Positions 26,204 to 33,416 of a stretch of 33,416 nucleotides of DNA are shown here, in pieces. The notes beneath the pieces were generated by a model. That model was not told where the DNA came from. It ran no database searches and saw nothing but the letters and a program-made list of their open reading frames with translations. The translations under genes and the position numbers were made by a program. How positions within the stretch are numbered: the stretch's first letter is position 1; the number at the start of each line of letters is the position of its first letter. The DNA comes from Acidimicrobiia bacterium. Its GTDB lineage: Bacteria; Actinomycetota; Acidimicrobiia; Spongiisociales; JAENVV01. The DNA lies in assembly GCA_016650365.1 (NCBI GenBank), contig JAENVV010000211.1, forward strand, positions 1 through 33,416, in the 5' to 3' direction.

Positions 26204-26680
26204 GTGAACCTATCCCACCTGGCTCGCCGCTTTTTCGCGTTCGGGTCGGCTAAACCTCTTACTGAGAACGAGCGAAACTCGTTGGCCATCCGGCTACCCG
26301 ACCCGGCTCTTGCCGAACTCTTCTTTGCGCAGCCGGTCGCCGACCAGCGACACGGATACGATGCCGGCGAATGGTTGGCACATCGGGAGGCCGCACCCTG
26401 GATGGTTCAGGCCGGCATGTTGCACGATGTCGGAAAGCGACACGCCTCCATGGGACGATGGGGGCGAGCGGTTGCCACGGCTTTCAGTTGGTTGCGAATC
26501 GTTCCGCCCGGAGCCATGTCGCTCTACAATGCCCATGGTTCGACCGGGGCCGATGAGTTGGCGGCCTTGCACGCGGACGCCCGCGTGGTGGCTTACACCG
26601 CCCATCACCATGGGCAGCGCCCGGCCGAGTTGGCGGTTGGTGAGTGGGAGATGCTCGACGAGGCTGACCGCGAGAACTGA
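26204..26680 (+). CDS. HD-domain protein (putative phosphohydrolase)
   Basis: This 158-residue protein has the metal-binding HD signature: His50 in QRHGYDAGEWL, His74-Asp75 in GMLHDVGKRHAS, Lys78, and further His residues in the TAHHHGQRP block near 130. HD proteins hydrolyse phosphomonoesters or nucleotides, but the substrate is not visible. It starts with GTG immediately after the stop of the DksA-like gene, so the two are coupled. ScpA follows after 39 bases. Confidence 0.8.
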   Translation: MNLSHLARRFFAFGSAKPLTENERNSLAIRLPDPALAELFFAQPVADQRHGYDAGEWLAHREAAPWMVQAGMLHDVGKRHASMGRWGRAVATAFSWLRIVPPGAMSLYNAHGSTGADELAALHADARVVAYTAHHHGQRPAELAVGEWEMLDEADREN

Positions 26681-26719
26681 ATTCGGAGATTGCTGAATGG
26701 AACAGAAAAGGGCTCACCC

Positions 26720-27478
26720 GTGACATATGAGGTCAAGACCGCGGTATTCGAAGGTCCGCTTGACCTGTTGCTCCAGCTCATCACCCGTCATCAGGTCGAT
26801 ATCACTCAGGTAAGCCTGTCGTCCATTGTCACGGAGTATTTGTCCTATCTCGACGAAATCCGGGGAATGGATCTCGAAGTGGCTTCGGAATTTCTATTGA
26901 TCGCCGCCACCCTTGTTCAGCTCAAGGCTCGTCATCTTCTCCCTGACGATGGGCCGGTTGATCTTGATGAAGAGCTAGCTCTGATGGAAGAGCGCGATCG
27001 ACTGCTGGCCAGGCTGCTGGCATGTGTCACATTCAAGGACGTAGCTGCAGTACTGCGATATCGGCTGCAGGAAGGCAACCGGTATGTGGGACGGGTCGGG
27101 GGATTGCCGCCTGAGATCGAGCTGCCCCAACCGGAGCTCAGGATTCCGGTCGACAGTTTCGGACTGGCTGCGATCGCCGAGACGGTGTTCAACCGTTTGC
27201 CGCCCGAGCCTGACCTCGATCATCTTGAGCTCGACCTCCCGTCGGTTCAGGATGCCATGTACGACCTTCGCGCCAGGATGGAGCTGCTTGCCGAGGTGAC
27301 ATTCGAAGATCTTGTCGAGCATTGCTCGCGAAGAGTTGAGGTCGTCGCCTATTTCCTTGCACTGTTGGAGTTGGCCCGCTGGGGCATGGTCCAGGTTGCT
27401 CAGACCGATTGGCTCGACCACATTCAGGTAACCCACATAGGGAACATTGCACCTATGACAAGTGAATGGGGTGGCTAG
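26720..27478 (+). CDS. scpA: Segregation and condensation protein A
   Basis: This 252-residue kleisin bridges the SMC heads and binds ScpB in the bacterial condensin complex. The start MTYEVKTAVFEGPLDLLLQL is the typical ScpA opening. VDITQVSLSSIVTEYLSYLD and the C-terminal winged-helix region (LLELARWGMVQVAQ) follow. I chose GTG at 26720 because AAAAGGG lies just upstream and the protein then begins as in its relatives; a TTG at 26690 in the same frame would add ten residues but has no proper site. The stop TAG shares its last base with the scpB start. Confidence 0.9.
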   Translation: MTYEVKTAVFEGPLDLLLQLITRHQVDITQVSLSSIVTEYLSYLDEIRGMDLEVASEFLLIAATLVQLKARHLLPDDGPVDLDEELALMEERDRLLARLLACVTFKDVAAVLRYRLQEGNRYVGRVGGLPPEIELPQPELRIPVDSFGLAAIAETVFNRLPPEPDLDHLELDLPSVQDAMYDLRARMELLAEVTFEDLVEHCSRRVEVVAYFLALLELARWGMVQVAQTDWLDHIQVTHIGNIAPMTSEWGG

Positions 27479-28038
27479 TGGAAACCAAAGCACTATTGGA
27501 AGCCATCCTGTTTGTGGCAGAGAATCCGGTCCCGGCGAGCGAGTTGGCTGAGGTGACCGAAGAGACTCAGGAGCGGATCGTCGAATTGCTCGGCGATCTC
27601 GCTTCGGATCTTGATACCGGCGGGCGCGGACTTGCGTTACGTGAGGTTGGCGGCGGGTGGCGGTTGTACGCCCATCCCGACGCTTTTGCCCACCTGGAGC
27701 GTTATGCCGCGTCGCCAACGGCCGCCAAGCTTTCCGGAGCCGCTCTTGAAACACTTGCGGTTGTGGCTTATCGCCAGCCGGTATCGCGGGGCCAGGTTGC
27801 CGAGATCCGGGGGGTCGATTCGGATTCGTCGCTGCGCACGCTCGAACGGAGAGGTCTCGTTCGCGAAATCGACCGTCTTCCTCTTCCAGGTAATCCGGCG
27901 ACCTATGGCACCAGTGAGCTGTTCTTGGAGAAGCTCGGGCTCCGAAGCCTGGCCGATCTGCCGCCGCTGGCCGACCACGTCCCACCCCGCGAAATCGTCG
28001 AGACACTGGAAGAGACCTTCCGCCCTGACAGTGCCTGA
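27478..28038 (+). CDS. scpB: Segregation and condensation protein B
   Basis: This 186-residue winged-helix protein binds ScpA as a dimer in the SMC-ScpAB complex. It opens METKALLEAILFVAENPVPA, a standard ScpB beginning. LSGAALETLAVVAYRQPVSR and EIRGVDSDSSLRTLERRGLV are the well-conserved second winged helix. I set the GTG at 27478, sharing one base with the scpA stop; an ATG at 27466 would add four residues. It overlaps rluB by eight bases. Confidence 0.92.
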   Translation: METKALLEAILFVAENPVPASELAEVTEETQERIVELLGDLASDLDTGGRGLALREVGGGWRLYAHPDAFAHLERYAASPTAAKLSGAALETLAVVAYRQPVSRGQVAEIRGVDSDSSLRTLERRGLVREIDRLPLPGNPATYGTSELFLEKLGLRSLADLPPLADHVPPREIVETLEETFRPDSA

Positions 28039-28753
28039 GACCGAAAAGCTTCAAAAGGTCATTGCCCGATCGGGTGTCGCTTCAAGGCGTCGAGCCGAGA
28101 TGTTGATCGGGGAACGTCGGGTGACGGTAGATGGGGTAGTGGCCCACCTCGGGATGCGAGTTGATCCATCGACTGCGACCGTAGTGGTCGACGGTGCCAC
28201 GATCCCGGTTGACCCTTCGTTCGTGTACTACCTGCTCAACAAGCCGATTGGTGTGGTTTCGACCGCGGACGATCCGCAAGGCAGGGAGACGGTCGTCAAT
28301 CTGATCCCCACGGATGGTCGCATTTACCCGGTTGGCCGTCTCGATCAGGACTCGGGGGGTCTGCTGATCTTGACGAACGACGGGACCTTGACAGCCAGGC
28401 TTACCCACCCCCGCTACAACGTTGCCAAGGTCTACAACGTTCTTGTCGAGGGCAGTGTCTCCAAAACCGTCGTCAACCAGTTCACAGACGGCATCGAACT
28501 CGACGATGGTGTTGCTTCTGCAGAGTCGGCCAAAGTGATCGATCGCTCCGGAAATCAAACGATGCTTGAACTGGTTTTGACGGAGGGACGCAACCGTGAG
28601 ATTCGACGGATGGCCGAGGCGGTCGGCCATCCGGTCGTTTCGTTGTTTCGCGTCGCGATCGGTCCGATTCGCGATCCTGGGTTACGGTCTGGCAAGTGGC
28701 GAGTGTTGACTACCGATGAGGTCCGGGCTCTCTATGACGCCACCCAAGACTGA
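28031..28753 (+). CDS. 23S rRNA pseudouridine synthase, RluB/RsuA family
   Basis: This 240-residue pseudouridine synthase has an S4 domain (about 5-60, LQKVIARSGVASRRRAEMLI) and a catalytic domain with the nucleophile Asp105 in YPVGRLDQDSGGLLILTNDG. LTEGRNREIRRMAEAVGHPV is the conserved C-terminal block. It modifies a uridine in rRNA, most likely in the 23S peptidyl transferase helices as RluB does. Mycobacterial Rv1711 sits in the same place after scpB. The GTG at 28031 is favoured because the S4 domain begins there; the open frame upstream runs over scpB. Confidence 0.92.
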   Translation: MPETEKLQKVIARSGVASRRRAEMLIGERRVTVDGVVAHLGMRVDPSTATVVVDGATIPVDPSFVYYLLNKPIGVVSTADDPQGRETVVNLIPTDGRIYPVGRLDQDSGGLLILTNDGTLTARLTHPRYNVAKVYNVLVEGSVSKTVVNQFTDGIELDDGVASAESAKVIDRSGNQTMLELVLTEGRNREIRRMAEAVGHPVVSLFRVAIGPIRDPGLRSGKWRVLTTDEVRALYDATQD

Positions 28754-30008
28754 TCTCAAACTGATCGAGCCGCGTGGTCCGCTTAAGATTCGGGTGCGAC
28801 CCCCTGGCTCGAAAAGCCTCACCAATCGGGCCCTGCTCATCGCAGCCCTGGCCGATGGCGAATCGCGCCTTGAGAATCCGCTCCGATCCGACGACACGCT
28901 GGCGATGGGCGCCTGCCTCGAGGCCCTGGGCAGTCGGATCACCGACGACGGTGACGATCTCGTCATCTCGGGTGGGCCGTTCCACCAACCGGTGTCCCCG
29001 CTCGATGTCAACCTATCGGGAACCGCCCTGCGATTTCTGGTCGCCGCATCCTCACTTGTCCCGGGAGGGGCCACGGTCGACGGACGTCAGCGCATTCGTG
29101 AGCGACCGATCAAACCATTGACCGATGCCATGGCAGAGTTGGGCGTGAACGTTTCCGTCGATTCGCAAACCGGGGGCGCGCCCGTGGTGGTCGGCGGGGG
29201 CGGGTTGCGGGGTGGGGTTGTCAGGATGGATGCTTCGGCGAGTTCCCAGCCAGTGTCGGCGCTCATGATGGTGGCTCCCTTCGCCACCGGTCCGGTCCGA
29301 ATCGAGTTTTTGGGCGGTCAAAGTATCTCCGCATCGTATCTGCAAACGACGGCTGAAGTCATGGCCGCCTTCGGGGTTGAACCGGAACTGGCGGTCGATC
29401 ATGTTGTCATTCCGACTGGCCGGTATCGGCCGCTCGCCTACGCGATCGAAGCTGACGCCTCGGCAGCCGTATACGCATGGTGCGCGGCGGCGATCAGCGG
29501 GGGAGAGGCTGTCGTGACCGGTATTGGGGCTGGTTCGAGCCAGGCCGACCTCGGCGTTCTTGAGGCGCTGGCGGCCATGGGCTGTGCCGTTGAAGTCGGT
29601 TCGGCAGAGATCCTCGTTCGAGCCCCCAGGCGGCTGACCGGGATAACCATGGATCTCGGTCAGTGTCCGGACGGAGCGATGGCCATTGCCGTTTGTGCGG
29701 CGTTTGCCGATAGACCATCACGGCTGACCGGACTCTCGTCCTGGGCCGTGAAGGAGACGGATAGGTTGGTGGCGGTCTCGACAGAACTTGCCAAGTTAGG
29801 AGTGGGGGTTGTGGCGACCAGGGACTCTTTGAGCATCGATCCTCCCTCCATCATGTTGCCGACGGAAATACAGACCTACGATGACCATCGGATGGCAATG
29901 GCCTTTTCGTTGGCTGGACTTCGAGTACCGGGAGTCCGGATTGGCGATCCGGAGGTTGTTTCAAAAACCTGGCCGGGCTATTGGGAAGAGTTCGCCACAT
30001 GGAGCTAA
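28734..30008 (+). CDS. aroA: 3-phosphoshikimate 1-carboxyvinyltransferase (EPSP synthase)
   Basis: This 424-residue enzyme transfers the enolpyruvyl group of phosphoenolpyruvate to shikimate 3-phosphate in aromatic amino acid synthesis. The N-terminal block RPPGSKSLTNRALLIAALA (22-40), LSGTALRFLVAA (94-105), ASASSQPVSALMM, KETDRL and DDHRMAMAF are the substrate-binding signatures. Length is normal. The ATG at 28734 overlaps rluB by 20 bases; an earlier in-frame ATG at 28716 would add six residues but has no upstream ribosome binding site. aroA next to cmk is also found in enterobacteria; the mycobacterial block lacks aroA here. Confidence 0.95.
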   Translation: MTPPKTDLKLIEPRGPLKIRVRPPGSKSLTNRALLIAALADGESRLENPLRSDDTLAMGACLEALGSRITDDGDDLVISGGPFHQPVSPLDVNLSGTALRFLVAASSLVPGGATVDGRQRIRERPIKPLTDAMAELGVNVSVDSQTGGAPVVVGGGGLRGGVVRMDASASSQPVSALMMVAPFATGPVRIEFLGGQSISASYLQTTAEVMAAFGVEPELAVDHVVIPTGRYRPLAYAIEADASAAVYAWCAAAISGGEAVVTGIGAGSSQADLGVLEALAAMGCAVEVGSAEILVRAPRRLTGITMDLGQCPDGAMAIAVCAAFADRPSRLTGLSSWAVKETDRLVAVSTELAKLGVGVVATRDSLSIDPPSIMLPTEIQTYDDHRMAMAFSLAGLRVPGVRIGDPEVVSKTWPGYWEEFATWS

Positions 30009-30652
30009 CCGGTTACGTGGTCGCCATCGATGGGCCGGGGGGCAGCGGTAAAACCACGGTCGCCCGGTCCGTTGCGATGGAATTGGAGCTGCCACATCTT
30101 GACACTGGCGCCTTCTACCGGGCGGCTACGGTGGCCGTCCTTCGGGCCGGGATCGATTGTGAAGATCAGGAGGCGGTGGCCGCGCTCATCCGGGCTGTTG
30201 AGCTGAGGTACGACCGGGGGCGAATGCTGCTCAACGAAGAAGACGTCTCCGAGGCTATTCGTAGCGAGCAAACGACGTTGGCAGTCTCAGCGGTGTCCGC
30301 GGTACCCGAGGTGCGGCGACTGATGGTGCAGGCTCAACGGAACTGGGTGGCTGAGCGGGGCGGATCGGCGGTCGTCGAGGGGCGTGACATCGGTAGCGTC
30401 GTGTTTCCCGACGCGGCGTTGAAACTGTTCATTACTGCCCGTCCCGAGGTAAGAGCCCGGCGTCGCGCCGGTGAGGTAGCCGGCGACCAGGAACTCATCG
30501 AACAAGACCTGGCGAGGCGTGACACGATCGATTCCACCAGGGCGGTTTCCCCGCTTCAGCACGCGCCCGATGCCATTGAAGTCGATACCAGTGACTTGTC
30601 GGTAGACGAAGTTATCGCCCGGGTACTCACATTGGTGGCAGCTACTCGCTGA
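29999..30652 (+). CDS. cmk: Cytidylate kinase
   Basis: This 217-residue (d)CMP kinase has the P-loop GPGGSGKTT (12-20), LDTGAFYRAAT and VEGRDIGSVVFPDA, all typical of Cmk; the C-terminal half includes RRDTIDSTRAVSPLQHAPDA, as expected. The ATG at 29999 lies inside the end of aroA and has GGAAGAG about nine bases upstream; the frame opens further at a TTG (29981) that would add six residues. The stop overlaps the end of the minus-strand ispH by 11 bases. In mycobacteria cmk lies immediately before der; here ispH is between them. Confidence 0.94.
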   Translation: MELTGYVVAIDGPGGSGKTTVARSVAMELELPHLDTGAFYRAATVAVLRAGIDCEDQEAVAALIRAVELRYDRGRMLLNEEDVSEAIRSEQTTLAVSAVSAVPEVRRLMVQAQRNWVAERGGSAVVEGRDIGSVVFPDAALKLFITARPEVRARRRAGEVAGDQELIEQDLARRDTIDSTRAVSPLQHAPDAIEVDTSDLSVDEVIARVLTLVAATR

Positions 30653-31697
30653 TGAGGTCGAGGGCTTCGGTCGCCGTCCACGACCGGTCATCTTCCAGCA
30701 ATCCCCGGCCGCCCCGGTCGGACGCCGAGAAACCTGCTTCGACGACCGCTTGCAGGGCCGTAAGGAATCCTCGTAGCTGGGGTGGAAGCGGGAAGTATTC
30801 GCCTTCCTTCGTGACCTGGATCAACTCGACCCCATTGCGTGGGTTGATGCGATCGATAACCTCCGACACGAGGTGATCGGGGGCGGAGGCTCCGGCAGTC
30901 ACTCCGACTATGTCTATACCGGTCAACCATTCAGGATCGATGCCCTCTGCGTTGTCAATGCGGTAGGCCGGAATGCCCGCCTCGTGGGCCACCCGGACCA
31001 GCGCCCTGGTATTGGATGATGAGTCGCTGCCAACCACCAGGACAAGATCGGCCGAGGTTGATAGTTGTTGGACCGCTTCCTGCCGGTTGGTGGTCGCATA
31101 ACAAAGATCAGATTTGCGAGCGGTCTTAAGTTCGGGGAACTCGGCTTGCGACTGTTGGAGCACGTCCTGCCACTCGAACAGCCCGAGTGTGGTTTGAGCC
31201 AGCAAGGCGACCTTGGTCGGGTCTTTGGCGGTGAATGATGCCAGTCCTCGCTCGGGTTCGATCAACGTGATGTGCTCGGGCGCTTCGGCGATCGTCCCGA
31301 CCGCCTCGTCGTGGCCCTCATGCCCGATATAGAGGATCTGGAACCCCTTGTCCGTGAGTGTCTTCACCTCGTGGTGCACTTTGGTCACAAGCGGGCAGAC
31401 GGCGTCAACCACAACTCCGGCCGAAGCCTGGGCGGCGGCTACCACCTCGGGGGCCGATCCGTGGGCCGAGAGCATGACAGGTGCGCCAGGAGGGACCTCG
31501 TCCATGCTGTTGACGAAAATCACCCCGACTCGTTCAAAAGCGTCAACCACCCATCGATTGTGGACGATCTCGTGGTAGCAATAGACCGGCGCTTCGAAGA
31601 CCCGCACCATCCAGGTGAGTGACTTGATGGCCATTTCGACACCCGCGCAGAAACCGCGCGGTTCGGCAAGTTGTACACGCTGGACCATAGCGGCCAT
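30642..31697 (-). CDS. ispH: 4-hydroxy-3-methylbut-2-enyl diphosphate reductase IspH
   Basis: This is the last enzyme of the MEP isoprenoid pathway, an iron-sulfur protein that reduces HMBPP to IPP and DMAPP. All three cluster cysteines are seen: Cys17 in PRGFCAGVEMAI, Cys101 in VDAVCPLVTKVH and Cys199 in SDLCYATTNRQEAV. GHEGHDEAVGT carries the catalytic Glu131. HEIVHNRWVVD and GASAPDHLV are further signatures. At 351 residues it is longer than the usual 310-320, because about 40 residues follow the normal end near LPPQLRG. The ATG at 31697 begins just before the domain; the frame is open another 90 codons upstream but that part is opposite the der gene and its promoter. It is divergent to der and convergent with cmk. 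Confidence 0.94.
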   Translation of the reverse strand: MAAMVQRVQLAEPRGFCAGVEMAIKSLTWMVRVFEAPVYCYHEIVHNRWVVDAFERVGVIFVNSMDEVPPGAPVMLSAHGSAPEVVAAAQASAGVVVDAVCPLVTKVHHEVKTLTDKGFQILYIGHEGHDEAVGTIAEAPEHITLIEPERGLASFTAKDPTKVALLAQTTLGLFEWQDVLQQSQAEFPELKTARKSDLCYATTNRQEAVQQLSTSADLVLVVGSDSSSNTRALVRVAHEAGIPAYRIDNAEGIDPEWLTGIDIVGVTAGASAPDHLVSEVIDRINPRNGVELIQVTKEGEYFPLPPQLRGFLTALQAVVEAGFSASDRGGRGLLEDDRSWTATEALDLISE

Positions 31698-31724
31698 GTT
31701 AGAGGCCGGACTGGCGTACCCCGA

Positions 31725-31754
31725 TTCCAGTCGGCCCTCATTGCGCCCTAGAGT
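31725..31754 (+). promoter_or_regulatory. Putative promoter of der (leaderless type)
   Basis: In the 63-base divergent gap between ispH and der, TTCCAG (31725-31730) and TAGAGT (31749-31754) are 18 bases apart, and the ATG of der begins six bases after the -10 box. No Shine-Dalgarno sequence is present. Pattern evidence only. Confidence 0.42.
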
Positions 31755-31760
31755 TCCGTC

Positions 31761-33077
31761 ATGCGCAGACTCCCCATCATCGCCGTCGTCGGTCGGCCAA
31801 ACATTGGCAAATCGACCTTGGTCAACCGCGTCATCGGCAAGCGCGAGGCGGTTGTCGAAGAGCAGCCAGGGGTTACGCGAGATCGGCGCGAGTTCATGGC
31901 CGACTGGGCGGGCAGGCAGTTTCTCCTGATCGACACGGGTGGATGGCAGGTCGACGAGAACGAACATCTGGCGGCCGACATCTCCGCACAGGCGGAGGCC
32001 GCTGTCGCGGTCGCCGACGTGGTGCTTTTTGTGGTCGATGCCACGACCTCGCTGACCGACGATGATCTTGGCATCGCCAAGTTGGTGCGAGGTGCCCGTA
32101 ACGTGGTGCTGGCGGCCAACAAGGTTGACTCAGTGAACCAGCAGGACTTGCTGCCGGATCTGTGGGGCCTGGGACTGGGGGAGCCTTCGCCGGTGAGCGC
32201 CCTCCACGGCCGAGGGATCGGCGATCTACTCGATCGCCTTGTCGACTATTTGCCGGCGACCATGGAAGAGTTTGTTGAAGACGAGGTTCCTCGGCTGGCC
32301 ATCATTGGTCGGCCCAACGTCGGTAAGTCGACACTCCTCAATCATCTGGTGGGGGAGCAGCGGGTGTTGGTATCGCCGGTTCCGGGGACTACGCGTGATC
32401 CAATCGATGTGCGGGTCGTATTGGAAGGCAAGGAATATCTGGTCATCGACACGGCCGGAATGAAACGCCAGCCGAAAATCAAGGAGAGCGCTGACTTCTA
32501 TTCAGTCCAACGCGCCAAGCGGGTAGTCGTCGAAGCTGATGTGGCGGTTCTCGTGATCGATGCGGTGGACGGTGTCACAGCCCAAGATCAACGTATTGCC
32601 GAGGAAGTCCGACTGGCGGGCACGGCCATGATCATTGTTGCCAACAAGTGGGATATTGCCGATTCGGATGAGCGAGCCGTTACCGAGGACGGAATTGCCG
32701 ATCGACTCGGATTCTGTTCGTGGGCGCCGGTCCTTCGCATGTCAGCCAAGACCGGCGCCAGAACGCATCGGCTACCCAAGACCATCGTTCAGGTTCTCGA
32801 GTCCAGTCACCGGAGACTCTCCACCGGGAAGCTCAATCGTCTCATTTCCGAATGGACTCAGGCGCACCCAGCCCCGGTTCGAAAGGGTCGGCGTCCAAAA
32901 GTGTTGTACGCGGTCCAGGCGGGTGTCCAACCGCCCACGTTCATCCTCTTCGTGTCTGGCGGCGAGTTGGGCGACGACTACCTCCGGTATGTCGAGAACC
33001 GATTGCGAGAAGCCATCGACTTCTCTGGCACGCCCGTGCATGTCATTGCCCGCAAACGGGCGAGTCGTGAGCACTGA
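31761..33077 (+). CDS. der: Ribosome-assembly GTPase Der (EngA)
   Basis: This 438-residue protein has two GTPase domains in tandem and a C-terminal KH-like domain, and works in maturation of the 50S subunit. G1 motifs are GRPNIGKS (11-18) and GRPNVGKS (183-190), with LLIDTGG and LVIDTAG as the two G3 motifs. AANKVD and VANKWD are the G4 motifs. The C-terminal KH-like domain ends near residue 435 with DFSGTPVHVIARKR. The length matches the family. The ATG is preceded by a possible leaderless promoter. It is followed by an 11-base overlap with a small membrane protein gene. Confidence 0.96.
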   Translation: MRRLPIIAVVGRPNIGKSTLVNRVIGKREAVVEEQPGVTRDRREFMADWAGRQFLLIDTGGWQVDENEHLAADISAQAEAAVAVADVVLFVVDATTSLTDDDLGIAKLVRGARNVVLAANKVDSVNQQDLLPDLWGLGLGEPSPVSALHGRGIGDLLDRLVDYLPATMEEFVEDEVPRLAIIGRPNVGKSTLLNHLVGEQRVLVSPVPGTTRDPIDVRVVLEGKEYLVIDTAGMKRQPKIKESADFYSVQRAKRVVVEADVAVLVIDAVDGVTAQDQRIAEEVRLAGTAMIIVANKWDIADSDERAVTEDGIADRLGFCSWAPVLRMSAKTGARTHRLPKTIVQVLESSHRRLSTGKLNRLISEWTQAHPAPVRKGRRPKVLYAVQAGVQPPTFILFVSGGELGDDYLRYVENRLREAIDFSGTPVHVIARKRASREH

Positions 33078-33210
33078 GCCGGAGGAACCGCCGCGCCCTC
33101 CGGTGCCGTGGCACTTCAAGCTGATGGTTGGTCTGGCCGTTGTGTACGTCGGATGGCGGGTCGTGCAGATGATCGGCTGGCTGATTGATTGGGTGGCGAG
33201 CCGCGTCTAG
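33067..33210 (+). CDS. Small single-pass membrane protein
   Basis: This 47-residue ORF starts GTG in an 11-base overlap with the end of der. After a proline-rich acidic start, STEPEEPPRPPVPWHF, it has one hydrophobic segment (about 19-42, MVGLAVVYVGWRVVQMIGWL) and a short basic end. The overlap and the clean N-terminal and membrane pattern support a real gene. I do not recognise a family and assign no function. Confidence 0.6.
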   Translation: MSTEPEEPPRPPVPWHFKLMVGLAVVYVGWRVVQMIGWLIDWVASRV

Positions 33211-33273
33211 CCGGGTGACGATCGGGCGAGACAGTGTTCGATCGGACCTGGGGCGGTACCGAGTCATGATGTG

Positions 33274-33350
33274 TGGTCGGGCTGGCGGGATTTGAACCCG
33301 CGACCTCTTGTCCCCCAGACAAGCGCGCTACCAAGCTGCGCCACAGCCCG
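33274..33350 (-). tRNA. tRNA-Pro (anticodon GGG)
   Basis: On the minus strand a complete cloverleaf can be drawn. The acceptor stem is CGGGCTG with CAGCCCG, the D-arm is GCGCAGCTTGGTAGCGC, and the anticodon arm is CTTGT-CTGGGGG-ACAAG with anticodon GGG at 33316-33314. The T-arm contains GGGTTCAAATCCC. The 3' CCA is encoded in the DNA (33276-33274). GGG reads the proline codons CCC and CCU. Confidence 0.96.
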
Positions 33351-33416
33351 TTTCCGTCAGACTAGCGGGGCGGACCTGGCCCCGATCCGAACGAACCGTG
33401 GTGACCTCGGTTGCAG

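Noticed and set aside
30642-31967. Extended 441-residue version of IspH starting at 31967
   Set aside because: The first 90 residues have no IspH similarity and lie opposite the der coding start and promoter; the ATG at 31697 precedes the conserved domain.
33274-33350. tRNA-Pro as an integration site for a mobile element
   Set aside because: No integrase or repeated tRNA 3' end is seen next to it within the window, which ends 66 bases later.

Overview
The window reads as the chromosome of an actinobacterium outside the well-studied Mycobacterium/Streptomyces groups, possibly Acidimicrobiia-like. The evidence is a complete Pup-proteasome locus, a DUF4193 protein, a HelY-type helicase, GC-rich codon use, many 1-11 nt gene overlaps (ATGA, GTGA, TAGTG), and several starts that look leaderless. 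The lineage is inferred from gene content and order only.

Region 1 (1-12281, all +) is the proteasome neighbourhood: the 3' part of the AAA ATPase mpa/arc, dop, pup, prcB, prcA, pafA, the WYL regulators pafB and pafC, a small zinc-ribbon protein closed by a strong terminator, tatA/tatB, tatC, a helY-like helicase and a diacylglycerol-kinase-family lipid kinase. The order follows the mycobacterial mpa-to-helY segment closely. Mpa unfolds pupylated proteins, PrcA/PrcB degrade them, PafA attaches Pup, Dop removes it, and PafB/PafC are DNA-damage transcription activators. Pup ends in Gly-Gly-Glu, so it needs no deamidation.

Region 2 (12282-16944, +) is accessory: an unusually acidic DUF4193 protein with an Asp-repeat tract, a dolichol-phosphate-mannose-synthase-like GT2 whose N-terminus has no ordinary start codon, a GNAT acetyltransferase, a Nudix hydrolase, an unrecognised protein, an M20 peptidase and a HAD-IIA phosphatase. 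A rhomboid protease lies on the minus strand (16882-17601) and overlaps the HAD gene tail to tail.

Region 3 (17602-33210) matches a second conserved actinobacterial block (HAD, small ORF, tlyA, nadK, recN, pyrG, Nudix, xerD, scpA, scpB, rluB, cmk, der) with local differences: an acyl-CoA synthetase between recN and pyrG, a DksA/TraR-type zinc-finger protein and an HD-domain protein between xerD and scpA, aroA between rluB and cmk, and ispH on the minus strand between cmk and der. The window ends with a tiny membrane protein after der and a tRNA-Pro(GGG) on the minus strand.

There is no CRISPR array, insertion sequence, prophage or obvious defence system. No stretch over 300 bases lacks a gene; the longest gap is about 109 bases (25753-25861). 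I see no convincing new multi-gene system. The points most worth checking are the start of the GT2 gene, the set of putative leaderless promoters, the alanine before the catalytic threonine of PrcB, and the acidic DUF4193 extension.
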